The translations under genes and the position numbers were made by a program. Below the pieces are notes generated by a model. It saw nothing but the letters and a program-made list of their open reading frames with translations. It did not search any database and was not told where the DNA came from. Below, one piece after another: positions 32,593-40,602 of a stretch of DNA of 64,000 nucleotides. The DNA comes from CAMDPA01 sp965223035 (GTDB taxonomy: Bacteria; Pseudomonadota; Alphaproteobacteria; Rhizobiales; Hyphomicrobiaceae), in assembly GCA_965223035.1 (NCBI GenBank), contig OZ244980.1, positions 5,890,001-5,954,000 of the forward strand. Reading direction: 5' to 3'. Each line of letters opens with the position of its first letter. The first letter of the stretch is position 1.

Positions 32593-33455
32593 TTAAGGCA
32601 ACATCCACCGCCATATCGGAACGGTCCAATCCTTTATCGGTGACTTGGATTCGGCTGGTGACGGTGGTCGCCTTAATCGCCGCATGGGAGGGCTTGGCCC
32701 TGTTAGGGCGGTTCGGCGTCCTTTATGGTGATGTCATCCCGAACTCGTGGACCATCCTGCAAGCGATCGGGCAAGAGCTGGCCTCTGCCTCGTTTTACAG
32801 GGATCTCGGCATCACGTTTGCGGAGCACAGCGTCGGCTTTGTCGTCGGATCGTTGATTGCCCTGTTCGCCGGCATCGGCATGGGCACCAATGCTCTGCTG
32901 CGTCAATCGTTGGAGCCCTATCTCAACGCCATCGGTTCAACGCCAAAGATCATTTTTCTGCCCATCCTGTTCCTCATTTTCGGAACGGGGATTGAATCGA
33001 AAATGGCCAAGGGGGCTCTTTCAGCGTTCTTTCCGGTCGTATTTGCGACCATACTGGGCATGCTGCTGATCAATCCGGTTCTGATCAAGGTCGGACGCAG
33101 CTTCAATCTGTCCCAATGGCAGATGATCACCAAGATCTACGTGCCGGCGATGGTCAATCCGGTGATCACCGGCCTTCGGCTCGGCATTGCCATTACCGTT
33201 ATCGGGGTGCTTGTGGCCGAGCTCAAATTCGCTGATGGTGGTTTGGGCTACCGGGTTGGCATCTACTATGAGCAGTTCAAGATTGCCCCAATGTATGCCA
33301 TCATCCTTATCATCTTCGCGCTTGCCGCACTCGCCAACCTGGGCATGACCCGGCTGCAGGACAGAGTCAATCGCCACATGGCTCCAACGGTGGCCAAGGG
33401 GTCGAAAGCAAATACCCGGGCTTCCGGCGGCCTGGGGGTCGTTGCCACCAATTAG
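32574..33455 (+). CDS. NitT/TauT-type ABC transporter permease, second subunit
   Basis: The second membrane subunit, 293 residues, with an N-terminal helix at about 24-44 and five more. Its EAA loop reads LIKVGRSFNLSQWQMITKI then YVPAMVNPVITGLRLG, parallel to the first permease. ggaagg stands before the ATG inside the end of the preceding gene. The C-terminal 25 residues are polar and low-complexity. The TAG stop lies in the left end of an RptA copy, so the native C-terminus may have been replaced when the repeat arrived. Confidence 0.9.
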   Translation: MAQTGVIKATSTAISERSNPLSVTWIRLVTVVALIAAWEGLALLGRFGVLYGDVIPNSWTILQAIGQELASASFYRDLGITFAEHSVGFVVGSLIALFAGIGMGTNALLRQSLEPYLNAIGSTPKIIFLPILFLIFGTGIESKMAKGALSAFFPVVFATILGMLLINPVLIKVGRSFNLSQWQMITKIYVPAMVNPVITGLRLGIAITVIGVLVAELKFADGGLGYRVGIYYEQFKIAPMYAIILIIFALAALANLGMTRLQDRVNRHMAPTVAKGSKANTRASGGLGVVATN

Positions 33456-33572
33456 ATCATCGCGCCTTTGATCGGGATCGTTCCGATTCCGATCAAAGGC
33501 AGGTTGCTCTAGCCCGATTCGGGTTTGCTGATGTCCGCCTTAGGCGGGTGAGCCGTGCCGGCCCGCTTTGCG
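33452..33572. repeat. RptA (A to B) with stop codon, followed by partial RptB
   Basis: Bases 33452-33512 run ttagatcatcgcgcc, stem tttgatcggga ... ttccgatcaaa, aggttgctctag. The tag at 33453-33455 is the stop of the second permease. The stem differs from the usual one by a paired change (gatc for aatc on one arm and its complement on the other). Bases 33525-33572 contain gatgtccgccttaggcgggt and gccgtgccggcccgc, the left arm of RptB. Confidence 0.85.
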
Positions 33573-33665
33573 ATCGCAGTCCGTCCGTCCGTGTGAGGCC
33601 GCAGGCGTGCGGCAACGATTTCAGCCGCTCGTGGCGTGCGCCGACCCAAACCGACGATCGCTTGA

Positions 33666-34517
33666 TTACCGGTCCGCCTCGCTGGTGGGTGGCGTTGTTT
33701 GCCGGTCGTGAAACAGCTTGATGATGGTCGCTGCGGTCTCTTCGACCGACCGGCGCGTCACGTCGATCAGCGGCCAGCCATGTTTCGCGGACAGGCGCCG
33801 CGAGTAGCTGATCTCGCTCTGGATTTCCTCAATGTTGACATAGGTCTCAATGTCGCGATCCGACATTAGCCGCACCCGGTTGCGGCGAATCTCGGCGATC
33901 CGCTCGGCTGAAGCCACCAGGCAAACGACGAACGCGCTGTGCTCGCCGGCAATCGCTGCCGGTAACGGAATAGACGGCACCAAAGGCAAGTTGGCGGTCT
34001 TATAGCCGCGCTGCGCCAGGTAGATGGAGGTCGGCGTCTTGGACGTGCGCGAAATGCCCAAAATGATGACATCGGCTTCATTGAGGTCTCCGGGCAGTCG
34101 CCCATCATCGTGGGCCATCGAGAAGTTGAGCGCGTCGATGCGGCGAAAGTATTCCTGATCCAGCACATGCTGACCGGCCACGATCCGCGTCGCCGGCGCG
34201 CCGAGATAGCTCTCAAGCAGATTCATTATCGGTTCAAGTACGTGCAGACAGGGCACGCCAAGCTCGCGACAATGTTGCTCCAGCGCGGCGGCCAGGTCTT
34301 GATTGACAATCGTGTACAGCACGATGCCGGGTGCCGAACCAATCTCCTGTAACACGCGCGTCATTTGCCGCTTGGTCCGGATCAGCGGATAGATGTGCTC
34401 GATCGGACGAACCTCGGCGTACTGAACAGCCGCTGCCTTGGCGATTGTGGTCAAAGTTTCACCGGTTGAATCTGAAACCAGGTGGAGATGGATGAAGCTT
34501 GGCAACACGTTGGCCAT
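33666..34517 (-). CDS. ppsR: pyruvate, water dikinase / pyruvate phosphate dikinase regulatory protein (DUF299)
   Basis: This bifunctional kinase/pyrophosphorylase switches PEP synthetase or pyruvate phosphate dikinase off and on by ADP-dependent phosphorylation of a threonine and its reversal. The product has LHLVSDSTGETL at its N-terminus, VRPIEHIYPLIRTKRQM, the P-loop-like GISRTSKTPTSIYLAQRG, and the C-terminal YVNIEEIQSEISYSRRL...WPLIDVTRRSVEETAATI. I chose the ATG at 34517 (283 residues, family length); an in-frame ATG at 34556 and a longer upstream frame are less likely. It is divergent from hemE as in relatives, but maf, its normal neighbour, has been pushed 9 kb away. Confidence 0.93.
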   Translation of the reverse strand: MANVLPSFIHLHLVSDSTGETLTTIAKAAAVQYAEVRPIEHIYPLIRTKRQMTRVLQEIGSAPGIVLYTIVNQDLAAALEQHCRELGVPCLHVLEPIMNLLESYLGAPATRIVAGQHVLDQEYFRRIDALNFSMAHDDGRLPGDLNEADVIILGISRTSKTPTSIYLAQRGYKTANLPLVPSIPLPAAIAGEHSAFVVCLVASAERIAEIRRNRVRLMSDRDIETYVNIEEIQSEISYSRRLSAKHGWPLIDVTRRSVEETAATIIKLFHDRQTTPPTSEADR

Positions 34518-34962
34518 GTGTTGATAAACGTCCTCGTTATCAGCCGCACCAACCATCGGATGGGCAACCAGGGATGACAAGTGCCAGGCTTTCGACAGAC
34601 CGATCCACAGCGAACCATGAAGGAAGACAGCTATCCCCAAGCGCTTGATAACATGAGGCCCGCACATCAAACACAATTGTCACCAACAAACTATCCCCAT
34701 CGGGCTCCTGTTGGAACGGCGCTCTGTTCCTAGTACACCATTGATTCTCTTTGTCTTTTAGGTGGCATTTGGTTGCTACAGTGCGGCACGTCGGCGGACT
34801 GTTGAGGGCTTGGCTCAAGATATCTCACTGTTCAAAAATGCGCTAGGAGCTGGTGGTCCCCGCAATCCTTGTGCCTAAGAGTCATAAGAAAAATCTTAGA
34901 AAATATTCTATTCTCTTGAAAACAAAGCGCGTCGATCCAAGCCAGCGAGCGACCCAGCCATC
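34518..34962. other. 445-base divergent region between ppsR and hemE
   Basis: No gene recognised. The stretch 34880-34925 is AT-rich compared with the surroundings and probably contains the hemE promoter. A small inverted repeat there is listed separately. Confidence 0.5.
34897..34910. promoter_or_regulatory. inverted repeat upstream of hemE, Irr-box-like
   Basis: tagaa-aata-ttcta forms a perfect 5-base inverted repeat, 53 bases before the hemE ATG. It resembles the iron control element of Irr (ttagaa ... ttctaa) but its spacer is one base longer, so binding is doubtful. Control of haem synthesis by such a site would fit the gene it precedes. Confidence 0.3.
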
Positions 34963-36066
34963 ATGTCTCGACCTCAACCTTCCCGTGCCCATCAGTGTCC
35001 GTTTCTCAAGCCGTTTGCAGGCGAAGCGATTAGTCCTCCACCGCTCTGGTTGATGCGGCAGGCGGGGCGATACCTTCCGGAATACCGAGAGGTGCGTGCC
35101 CGTGCGGGCGGTTTTCTTGACTTGTGCTATTCGCCAGAGTTGGCAGCCGAGGTCACCCTGCAACCGATCCGCCGGTTCGGGTTTGATGCTGCCATCTTGT
35201 TCTCCGATATTCTCGTGGTCCCGCATGCGCTGGGCCAAGACGTGAGCTTTCAAGAGCAAGGCGGGCCGCGGCTGGATCCGATATCTAAGCGCGGCGACCT
35301 CGTCCGACTCGATCCGGAACAAACGACCGACCGCTTCGGCCGGGTGTTCGAGACGGTGGCGCGTGTGCGCGATCGCCTGCCTGGCGAAACGGCTCTGATC
35401 GGGTTTTGCGGCGCGCCGTGGACCGTCGCCACCTACATGGTCGCTGGGCAGGGCTCGGCCGACCAGGCGGATGCGCGGCTGTGGGCCTACCGCGATCCGG
35501 CCGGCTTCGCCGAGCTCATCGATCTCGTCACGGATGTGTCGATCGAATACCTGTCCGGGCAGATCCTGGCGGGCGCCGATGTGGTTCAGCTGTTCGACAG
35601 CTGGGCTGGCAATTTGCCGCCTGACCAGTTGCAGCAGTGGGTGGTTGCGCCGACGCAGCGGATCGTCTCGGCGCTGCATCAACGACATCCCGATGTCCCC
35701 GTGATCGGCTTTCCGCGCGGGGCTGGCGTGCACGTGCCGGAATACCTCGATGAGACTGGCGTTGATGGGCTCGGTTGCGATCAAACCATGCCGCTGAAGG
35801 ACTTAACGGACCGGATCGCGGATCTCGGGGTCGTCGTGCAAGGCAACCTGGATCCATTGCTGCTGGTCACGGGCGGCCCGGCGATGGATGCCCGGGTCGA
35901 AGGCATTCTGGCCGATATGGCCGGATGTGCCTTCGTGTTCAATTTGGGACACGGGGTGGTGCCGCAGACGCCGATCGCGCACGTGGAGCGTCTGGTCGAG
36001 CTGGTGCGCCGGGACGGCAGCGGCGCCGGCGGGCAGCGCGCACAAGAGCTGGGCGGCGAGGCCTGA
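34963..36066 (+). CDS. hemE: uroporphyrinogen III decarboxylase
   Basis: HemE removes four carboxyl groups from uroporphyrinogen III to give coproporphyrinogen III in haem and chlorophyll synthesis. The 367-residue product has the signature LWLMRQAGRYLPEYRE (residues about 29-44) with the catalytic-site arginines, FSDILVVPHALG with the essential aspartate, GFCGAPWTVATYM, and LFDSWAGNLP. The C-terminal VFNLGHGVVPQTP carries the conserved His. Length is slightly above average. hemJ follows six bases later, then rho, the conserved order; hemH, sometimes between them, is absent. Confidence 0.97.
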   Translation: MSRPQPSRAHQCPFLKPFAGEAISPPPLWLMRQAGRYLPEYREVRARAGGFLDLCYSPELAAEVTLQPIRRFGFDAAILFSDILVVPHALGQDVSFQEQGGPRLDPISKRGDLVRLDPEQTTDRFGRVFETVARVRDRLPGETALIGFCGAPWTVATYMVAGQGSADQADARLWAYRDPAGFAELIDLVTDVSIEYLSGQILAGADVVQLFDSWAGNLPPDQLQQWVVAPTQRIVSALHQRHPDVPVIGFPRGAGVHVPEYLDETGVDGLGCDQTMPLKDLTDRIADLGVVVQGNLDPLLLVTGGPAMDARVEGILADMAGCAFVFNLGHGVVPQTPIAHVERLVELVRRDGSGAGGQRAQELGGEA

Positions 36067-36071
36067 TCGAC

Positions 36072-36500
36072 ATGAGCTGGTTGCCTTGGCTCAAGGCGTT
36101 GCACATCATCTCGGTGATAGCCTGGATGGCAGGTCTTCTCTACCTGCCGCGACTCATGGTCTATCATGCGCAAAGCGAGCCAGGCTCTCAGCAGTCAGAA
36201 ACCTTCAAAGTCATGCAGCGGCGCTTGCTGCGGCTGATCATGAACCCGGCGATGATCGTCGTGTGGCTGACCGGGCCGTTGTTGGCGTGGCAGCTCGGCG
36301 TCTATGCCGATGGCTGGATGATCGCCAAATTTGCATTGGTGTGTGCGTTGAGCGTCTTCCATCACTGGCTGGCAATCTGGCGGAAGGCCTTTGAGGCGGA
36401 CGCCAATGTCAGGGACGCGCGCTTCTATCGGATGGTGAACGAAGTTCCAACGCTGCTGATGATCGGCATCGTGGTGCTGGTTGTCGTTAGACCGATTTAG
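36072..36500 (+). CDS. hemJ: protoporphyrinogen IX oxidase HemJ
   Basis: HemJ is the membrane protoporphyrinogen oxidase used by most alphaproteobacteria in place of HemG or HemY. The 142-residue product has four helices. The conserved histidines appear in KALHIISVIAWMAGLLYLPRL, in the following MVYH, and in VFHHWLAIWRKAF; ARFYRMVNEVPTLLMIGIVVLVV closes the protein. The ATG lies six bases after the hemE stop. It acts one step after coproporphyrinogen oxidation, so co-transcription with hemE fits. Confidence 0.94.
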   Translation: MSWLPWLKALHIISVIAWMAGLLYLPRLMVYHAQSEPGSQQSETFKVMQRRLLRLIMNPAMIVVWLTGPLLAWQLGVYADGWMIAKFALVCALSVFHHWLAIWRKAFEADANVRDARFYRMVNEVPTLLMIGIVVLVVVRPI

Positions 36501-36828
36501 GGGTCTGGCCACGCTGCGGCGGCCGGCCGAACACCCTGACCCGTGATCTGAGGTGGCAAAACGCGTGTCATTGGGTTTCAGTGTGTGGGTTTTTCACCCG
36601 ATGCCCAACTGAGCCCTTTTTTGCCACGTTGGGATTTGCTATGTTCCGTGTGGAGAATCGACCGGTGACGAAGAGGTGTCCTGGTCTGTTGCTAGTTGGT
36701 CACACAGTGTCGTCACGTCCCGCGTGGCGAAGTTGTTGGGCCCGATTCTCGACTTCCTACACCGAGTCCGTCCGGCGCAAACCTCTTGCCCGCCGCTTGT
36801 CCGGTCGGCTCCCCCGAGGCACACTCGT
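36501..36828 (+). promoter_or_regulatory. 328-base structured leader upstream of rho
   Basis: There is no gene here. Bases 36553-36627 can fold as a long interrupted hairpin closed by gtggcaaaa / ttttgccac. Inside it, gggtttcag (36573-36581) pairs with ctgagccc (36609-36616) and is followed by six Ts, an intrinsic-terminator form. A competing pair, ttggg / cccaa, is available. rho is autoregulated by attenuation in E. coli, so this may be an attenuator or simply the end of the hemE-hemJ transcript. Confidence 0.4.
36573..36622 (+). terminator. candidate terminator or attenuator between hemJ and rho
   Basis: The stem gggtttcag / ctgagccc has one bulge and a 27-base loop that itself contains a small hairpin (gggt ttttc accc); six Ts follow at 36617-36622. 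It lies 73 bases after the hemJ stop. Confidence 0.45.
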
Positions 36829-38103
36829 ATGTCAGAAATCAAGCTTCAGGACTTGAAGTCCAAGTCTCCGACAGAGCTTGTCGCATTTGCAGAAGAGCAT
36901 AGCGTTGAAAACGCCAGCACGATGCGCAAGCAAGAATTGATGTTCGCTGTATTGAAGCAGCTCGCTGCCAAAGACATCGATATTCTAGGTACCGGCGTGG
37001 TCGAAGTGCTGCAGGATGGCTTCGGCTTCCTGCGTTCACCCGACGCCAACTATCTTGCCGGGCCGGATGACATCTACGTCTCGCCCTCCCAGATCCGCCG
37101 GTTTGCGTTGCGTACCGGGGATACTGTCGAAGGGCAGATCCGTGGTCCCAAGGACGGCGAGCGCTACTTCGCGCTGCTCAAGGTCAACGAGATCAATTTC
37201 GAAGAGCCGGAAAAGGCGCGCCACAAGGTTAATTTCGACAACCTGACACCGCTGTACCCGACCGAATGGCTGAAGATGGAGATCGAGGATCCGACCATCA
37301 AAGACCTATCGGCGCGGGTGATCGATATCGTTGCGCCGATGGGCAAAGGCCAGCGTGCCCTGATCGTGGCGCAGCCGCGGACCGGTAAGACCGTGCTGCT
37401 GCAAAACGTGGCACACTCGATCACCACCAATCACCCGGAATGCTACCTGATCGTGCTGCTGATTGATGAGCGGCCCGAAGAGGTCACGGATATGCAGCGC
37501 TCGGTGCGCGGCGAGGTGATCTCGTCGACGTTCGACGAGCCGCCTACGCGGCACGTGCAAGTGTCGGAAATGGTGATCGAGAAGGCAAAGCGGCTGGTCG
37601 AGCACAAGCGCGACGTGGTGATCCTGCTGGATTCGGTGACCCGATTGGGCCGGGCCTACAATACCGTCGTTCCGTCGTCCGGAAAGGTGTTGACCGGTGG
37701 CGTCGATTCCAACGCCTTGCAACGTCCCAAGCGCTTTTTTGGCGCGGCACGCAACATCGAGGAAGGTGGCTCGCTGACCATTATCGCGACGGCCCTGATC
37801 GATACCGGTAGCCGCATGGACGAGGTCATCTTTGAAGAGTTCAAGGGCACCGGAAATTCGGAGGTCGTGCTCGATCGCAAAGTTTCCGACAAACGGGTGT
37901 TCCCGGCCATCGACATCGCTCGTTCCGGCACCCGCAAGGAAGAGTTGCTGGTACCGACCGACTACCTGAAAAAGATGTATGTCCTGCGCCGAATTCTCAA
38001 CCCGATGGGGACCATGGACGCCATCGAGTTTCTGGTCGACAAGTTGCGCCCAACCAAGACCAACAGCGAGTTTTTTGGTTCGATGAGCACCGGCAAGAAT
38101 TGA
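36829..38103 (+). CDS. rho: transcription termination factor Rho
   Basis: Rho is the hexameric RNA helicase that ends transcription of untranslated RNA. The 424-residue product is collinear with the family: Rho_N domain (LKSKSPTELVAFAEEHSVEN), RNA-binding cold-shock domain (GVVEVLQDGFGFLRSPDANY), Walker A in AQPRTGKTVLLQ, Walker B LLIDERPEEVTDM, the Q-loop SSGKVLTGGVDSNAL and the R-loop FEEFKGTGNSEVVLDR. The ATG at 36829 has gaggc upstream; an open frame before it is leader. In many relatives mnmE and mnmG follow, but here a repeat and acs do. Confidence 0.97.
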   Translation: MSEIKLQDLKSKSPTELVAFAEEHSVENASTMRKQELMFAVLKQLAAKDIDILGTGVVEVLQDGFGFLRSPDANYLAGPDDIYVSPSQIRRFALRTGDTVEGQIRGPKDGERYFALLKVNEINFEEPEKARHKVNFDNLTPLYPTEWLKMEIEDPTIKDLSARVIDIVAPMGKGQRALIVAQPRTGKTVLLQNVAHSITTNHPECYLIVLLIDERPEEVTDMQRSVRGEVISSTFDEPPTRHVQVSEMVIEKAKRLVEHKRDVVILLDSVTRLGRAYNTVVPSSGKVLTGGVDSNALQRPKRFFGAARNIEEGGSLTIIATALIDTGSRMDEVIFEEFKGTGNSEVVLDRKVSDKRVFPAIDIARSGTRKEELLVPTDYLKKMYVLRRILNPMGTMDAIEFLVDKLRPTKTNSEFFGSMSTGKN

Positions 38104-38187
38104 GCCAGCCAGTTCGAGCTGGACGCCGTCTGGCCGTCCTGTCAGAGCCGGACAGATTGGGATTGTGCGAAGCGCTCGCACTGGCCG

Positions 38188-38371
38188 GTGTCCGCCCTAC
38201 TACCTTTCAGTGTGAGCTGGAACCATCCCGCTCCCAACCAGCTACGCCTGACCCGTGCGATGGGGTGGAACGGCTGGCGGGGTTTATCCAGCTGACACTG
38301 AGACGGCTTGGAGCAACCTGCCTTAAATCGGAACCGGCTTTGTGGTTCCGATTTAAGGCGCGATGATCTAG
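38188..38371. repeat. RptB followed by RptA (B to A) carrying the acs stop codon
   Basis: Bases 38188-38300 contain gtgtccgccctact, cagtgtgagctggaaccatc, ccgctcccaacc and the returning arm gatggggtggaacggctggc. Bases 38308-38371 are RptA: gagcaacctgcc, stem taaatcggaaccg / cggttccgattta pattern (one base changed in the loop), ggcgcgatgatctag. The cta at 38368-38370, read on the minus strand, is the acs stop. The block separates convergent rho and acs. Confidence 0.85.
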
Positions 38372-40311
38372 CTCGCTCGGTTTTGGCGATTGGCGATCAG
38401 GTCGTCGACGACGCCGGGGTCGGCTAGGGTCGTGGTGTCGCCCAGATTGGCAAAGTCATCCTCGGCGATCTTGCGCAAGATTCGCCGCATGATCTTGCCC
38501 GATCGGGTTTTCGGCAATCCGGGCGCGAACTGGATCAAATCCGGCGTTGCCGTGGGCCCGATGACCTTGCGCACGGTGGCGACCAGATCCTTCTTCAGCT
38601 CGTCGCTGGCTCCCACGCCGGTTTTCAAGGTGACGTAGCAATAGATCCCCTGGCCTTTGAGGTCATGCGGATAGCCGACGACCGCGGCTTCGGCGACGTC
38701 GGTGTGTGAGACCAGGGCGCTCTCGACCTCGGCCGTTCCGAGCCGGTGGCCGGAAACATTGAGCACGTCGTCGACCCGGCCGGTAATCCAGTAATAGCCG
38801 TCAGCGTCACGACGACAGCCGTCGCCGGTGAAGTACATGCCAGGATACGCCGAAAAGTAGGTCTCGATAAAGCGGCTGTGATCGCCGTAGACCGTGCGCA
38901 TCTGCCCTGGCCAACTATCGAGAATCACGAGATTTCCGGTGGCTTCGCCGTGCAGGACTTCACCTTTGTCATCGACCAGCGCCGGTTTGCACCCGAAGAA
39001 CGGCCGGGCGGCGGACCCCGGCTTGAGCTGGGTGGCTCCGGGGAGCGGGGTAATGAGAATGCCGCCGGTTTCGGTTTGCCACCAGGTGTCGACGATGGGG
39101 CAGCGCTCCCCTCCCACCAGGCGATAATACCATTCCCAAGCCTCCGGGTTAATCGGTTCGCCGACGGTGCCTAGCAGCCGCAATGACGAACGGTCGGTAC
39201 GTTCGACGAAATCGTCGCCGGCCCCCATCAGCGCGCGTACCGCCGTCGGTGCCGTGTAGAACGTATTCACGCGCCACTTGTCGACGACGTGCCAAAAGCG
39301 CGATGCGGTCGGATAGTTCGGAACGCCCTCGAAGATCAGCGAGATCGCACCGTTGGCGAGCGGACCGTAAAGAATGTAGCTGTGCCCGGTGATCCAGCCG
39401 ACGTCAGCCGTGCACCAATAGATGTCGCCGTCGTGATAATCGAACACGTAATGATGCGTCATGGAGGCATAGACCAGATAGCCGCCGGTGGTGTGCAGAA
39501 CGCCCTTTGGGCGTCCGGTCGAGCCCGAAGTGTAAAGAATGAACAGCGGATCCTCGGCGTTCATTTCTTCCGGCGGACATTCGGCGCTGACCTTGACCAG
39601 CTCATCATCGAGCCAAATGTCGCGTCCCTCGGTCCAAGGCACCGAGTTGCCGGTTCGGCGGACAACCAGCACCTTCTCGCCACCGGACGTCTTTGCCAGC
39701 GCGGCGTCGGTGTTCTTCTTCAGGGGAATCGGGCGACCGCCACGAACGCCCTCGTCCGCGGTGATGATGAACTTAGATTGAGCGTCATCGATCCGGCCGG
39801 CCAGGCTTTCCGGTGAGAAACCGCCGAACACGACGGAGTGAACGGCGCCAATTCGTGCGCACGCCAACATCGCGTAGGCTGCCTCGGGAATCATCGGCAG
39901 ATAGATCGTGACCCGGTCGCCCTTTGCAACCCCGTTCGCCTTCAGCACGTTGGCGAACTTGCAGACACGCTCGTGCAATTGACGGTAGGTGATCGTTTCA
40001 TCCTGCGTGGGGTCGTCGCCTTCCCAGATCAAAGCGATCTGGTCGCCACGCGTGGACAGATGGCGGTCGACACAGTTTGCGCAAACATTGAGGGTGCCGT
40101 CCTCGTACCATTTGATCGAAACGTCGCCTGGGCCAAAGTCGGTGTTCTTGACCTTGGTATACGGCTTGATCCAGTCCAAACGCTTACCCGCCTCGCCCCA
40201 AAATCCATCGGGATCCTCGACTGAGCGTCGATACATGTCCTGGTACTTGGCGTCATCGGCATAGGCCCGGTTGGCCCACTCGGGCGGAACGGCGTAGACT
40301 TTGTCCGACAT
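38368..40311 (-). CDS. acs: acetyl-CoA synthetase
   Basis: Acs activates acetate to acetyl-CoA through acetyl-AMP. The 647-residue product has the AMP-binding core motif YTSGSTGRPKGVLHTTGGY, DVGWITGHSYILYGPL, the acetate-pocket WWQTETGG, the hinge YWITGRVDDVLNVSGHRLG, and the acetylation-regulated lysine in PKTRSGKIMRR near the C-terminus. aaaggaacccagcc stands before the ATG at 40311; an upstream in-frame extension is not conserved. The stop codon is contributed by an RptA end. It is convergent with rho and appears monocistronic. Confidence 0.96.
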   Translation of the reverse strand: MSDKVYAVPPEWANRAYADDAKYQDMYRRSVEDPDGFWGEAGKRLDWIKPYTKVKNTDFGPGDVSIKWYEDGTLNVCANCVDRHLSTRGDQIALIWEGDDPTQDETITYRQLHERVCKFANVLKANGVAKGDRVTIYLPMIPEAAYAMLACARIGAVHSVVFGGFSPESLAGRIDDAQSKFIITADEGVRGGRPIPLKKNTDAALAKTSGGEKVLVVRRTGNSVPWTEGRDIWLDDELVKVSAECPPEEMNAEDPLFILYTSGSTGRPKGVLHTTGGYLVYASMTHHYVFDYHDGDIYWCTADVGWITGHSYILYGPLANGAISLIFEGVPNYPTASRFWHVVDKWRVNTFYTAPTAVRALMGAGDDFVERTDRSSLRLLGTVGEPINPEAWEWYYRLVGGERCPIVDTWWQTETGGILITPLPGATQLKPGSAARPFFGCKPALVDDKGEVLHGEATGNLVILDSWPGQMRTVYGDHSRFIETYFSAYPGMYFTGDGCRRDADGYYWITGRVDDVLNVSGHRLGTAEVESALVSHTDVAEAAVVGYPHDLKGQGIYCYVTLKTGVGASDELKKDLVATVRKVIGPTATPDLIQFAPGLPKTRSGKIMRRILRKIAEDDFANLGDTTTLADPGVVDDLIANRQNRAS

Positions 40312-40479
40312 GGCTGGGTTCCTTTTGCAGCTGTACGCCTTGCTCGGTTGCATGACCGAGGTTGCATTCAGCATCAATACTAGAGATAAGCTCAAACGTG
40401 GAGCAACCACACCGTTCGTCGAATGTTGGCGGGACAAACCTCCACTTTTGGTCAGACCATTGATCTTCCGTCGGGGACT

Positions 40480-40602
40480 GGATCATGTGCGCCCGCAGCG
40501 GCAGTGCCTTGCCGGCACGCTGCCAGGCCACCACTCAGCGGCACGCGATGGTGGATTGCCGGATGGGTGAGCGAAATGGTTGCAGCTCACACCGAAAACC
40601 CA
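40480..40602. repeat. RptB palindromic repeat upstream of acs
   Basis: Reads gatcatgtgcgcccgcagcg, gcagtgccttgccggc, passes the centre and returns as gattgccggatgggtgagcg, then aaatggttgcagctcacacc, the same tail seen at 31790 and 49285. It lies between acs and the DUF1761 gene, both on the minus strand, and may end the latter's transcript. Confidence 0.55.

Noticed and set aside
37306..38181. 291-codon frame antisense to rho
   Set aside because: Shadow of the highly conserved rho gene; no ribosome binding site and no recognisable domain.
40312..40437. N-terminal extension of acetyl-CoA synthetase
   Set aside because: Not conserved, includes no ribosome site, and the ATG at 40311 has a good one.
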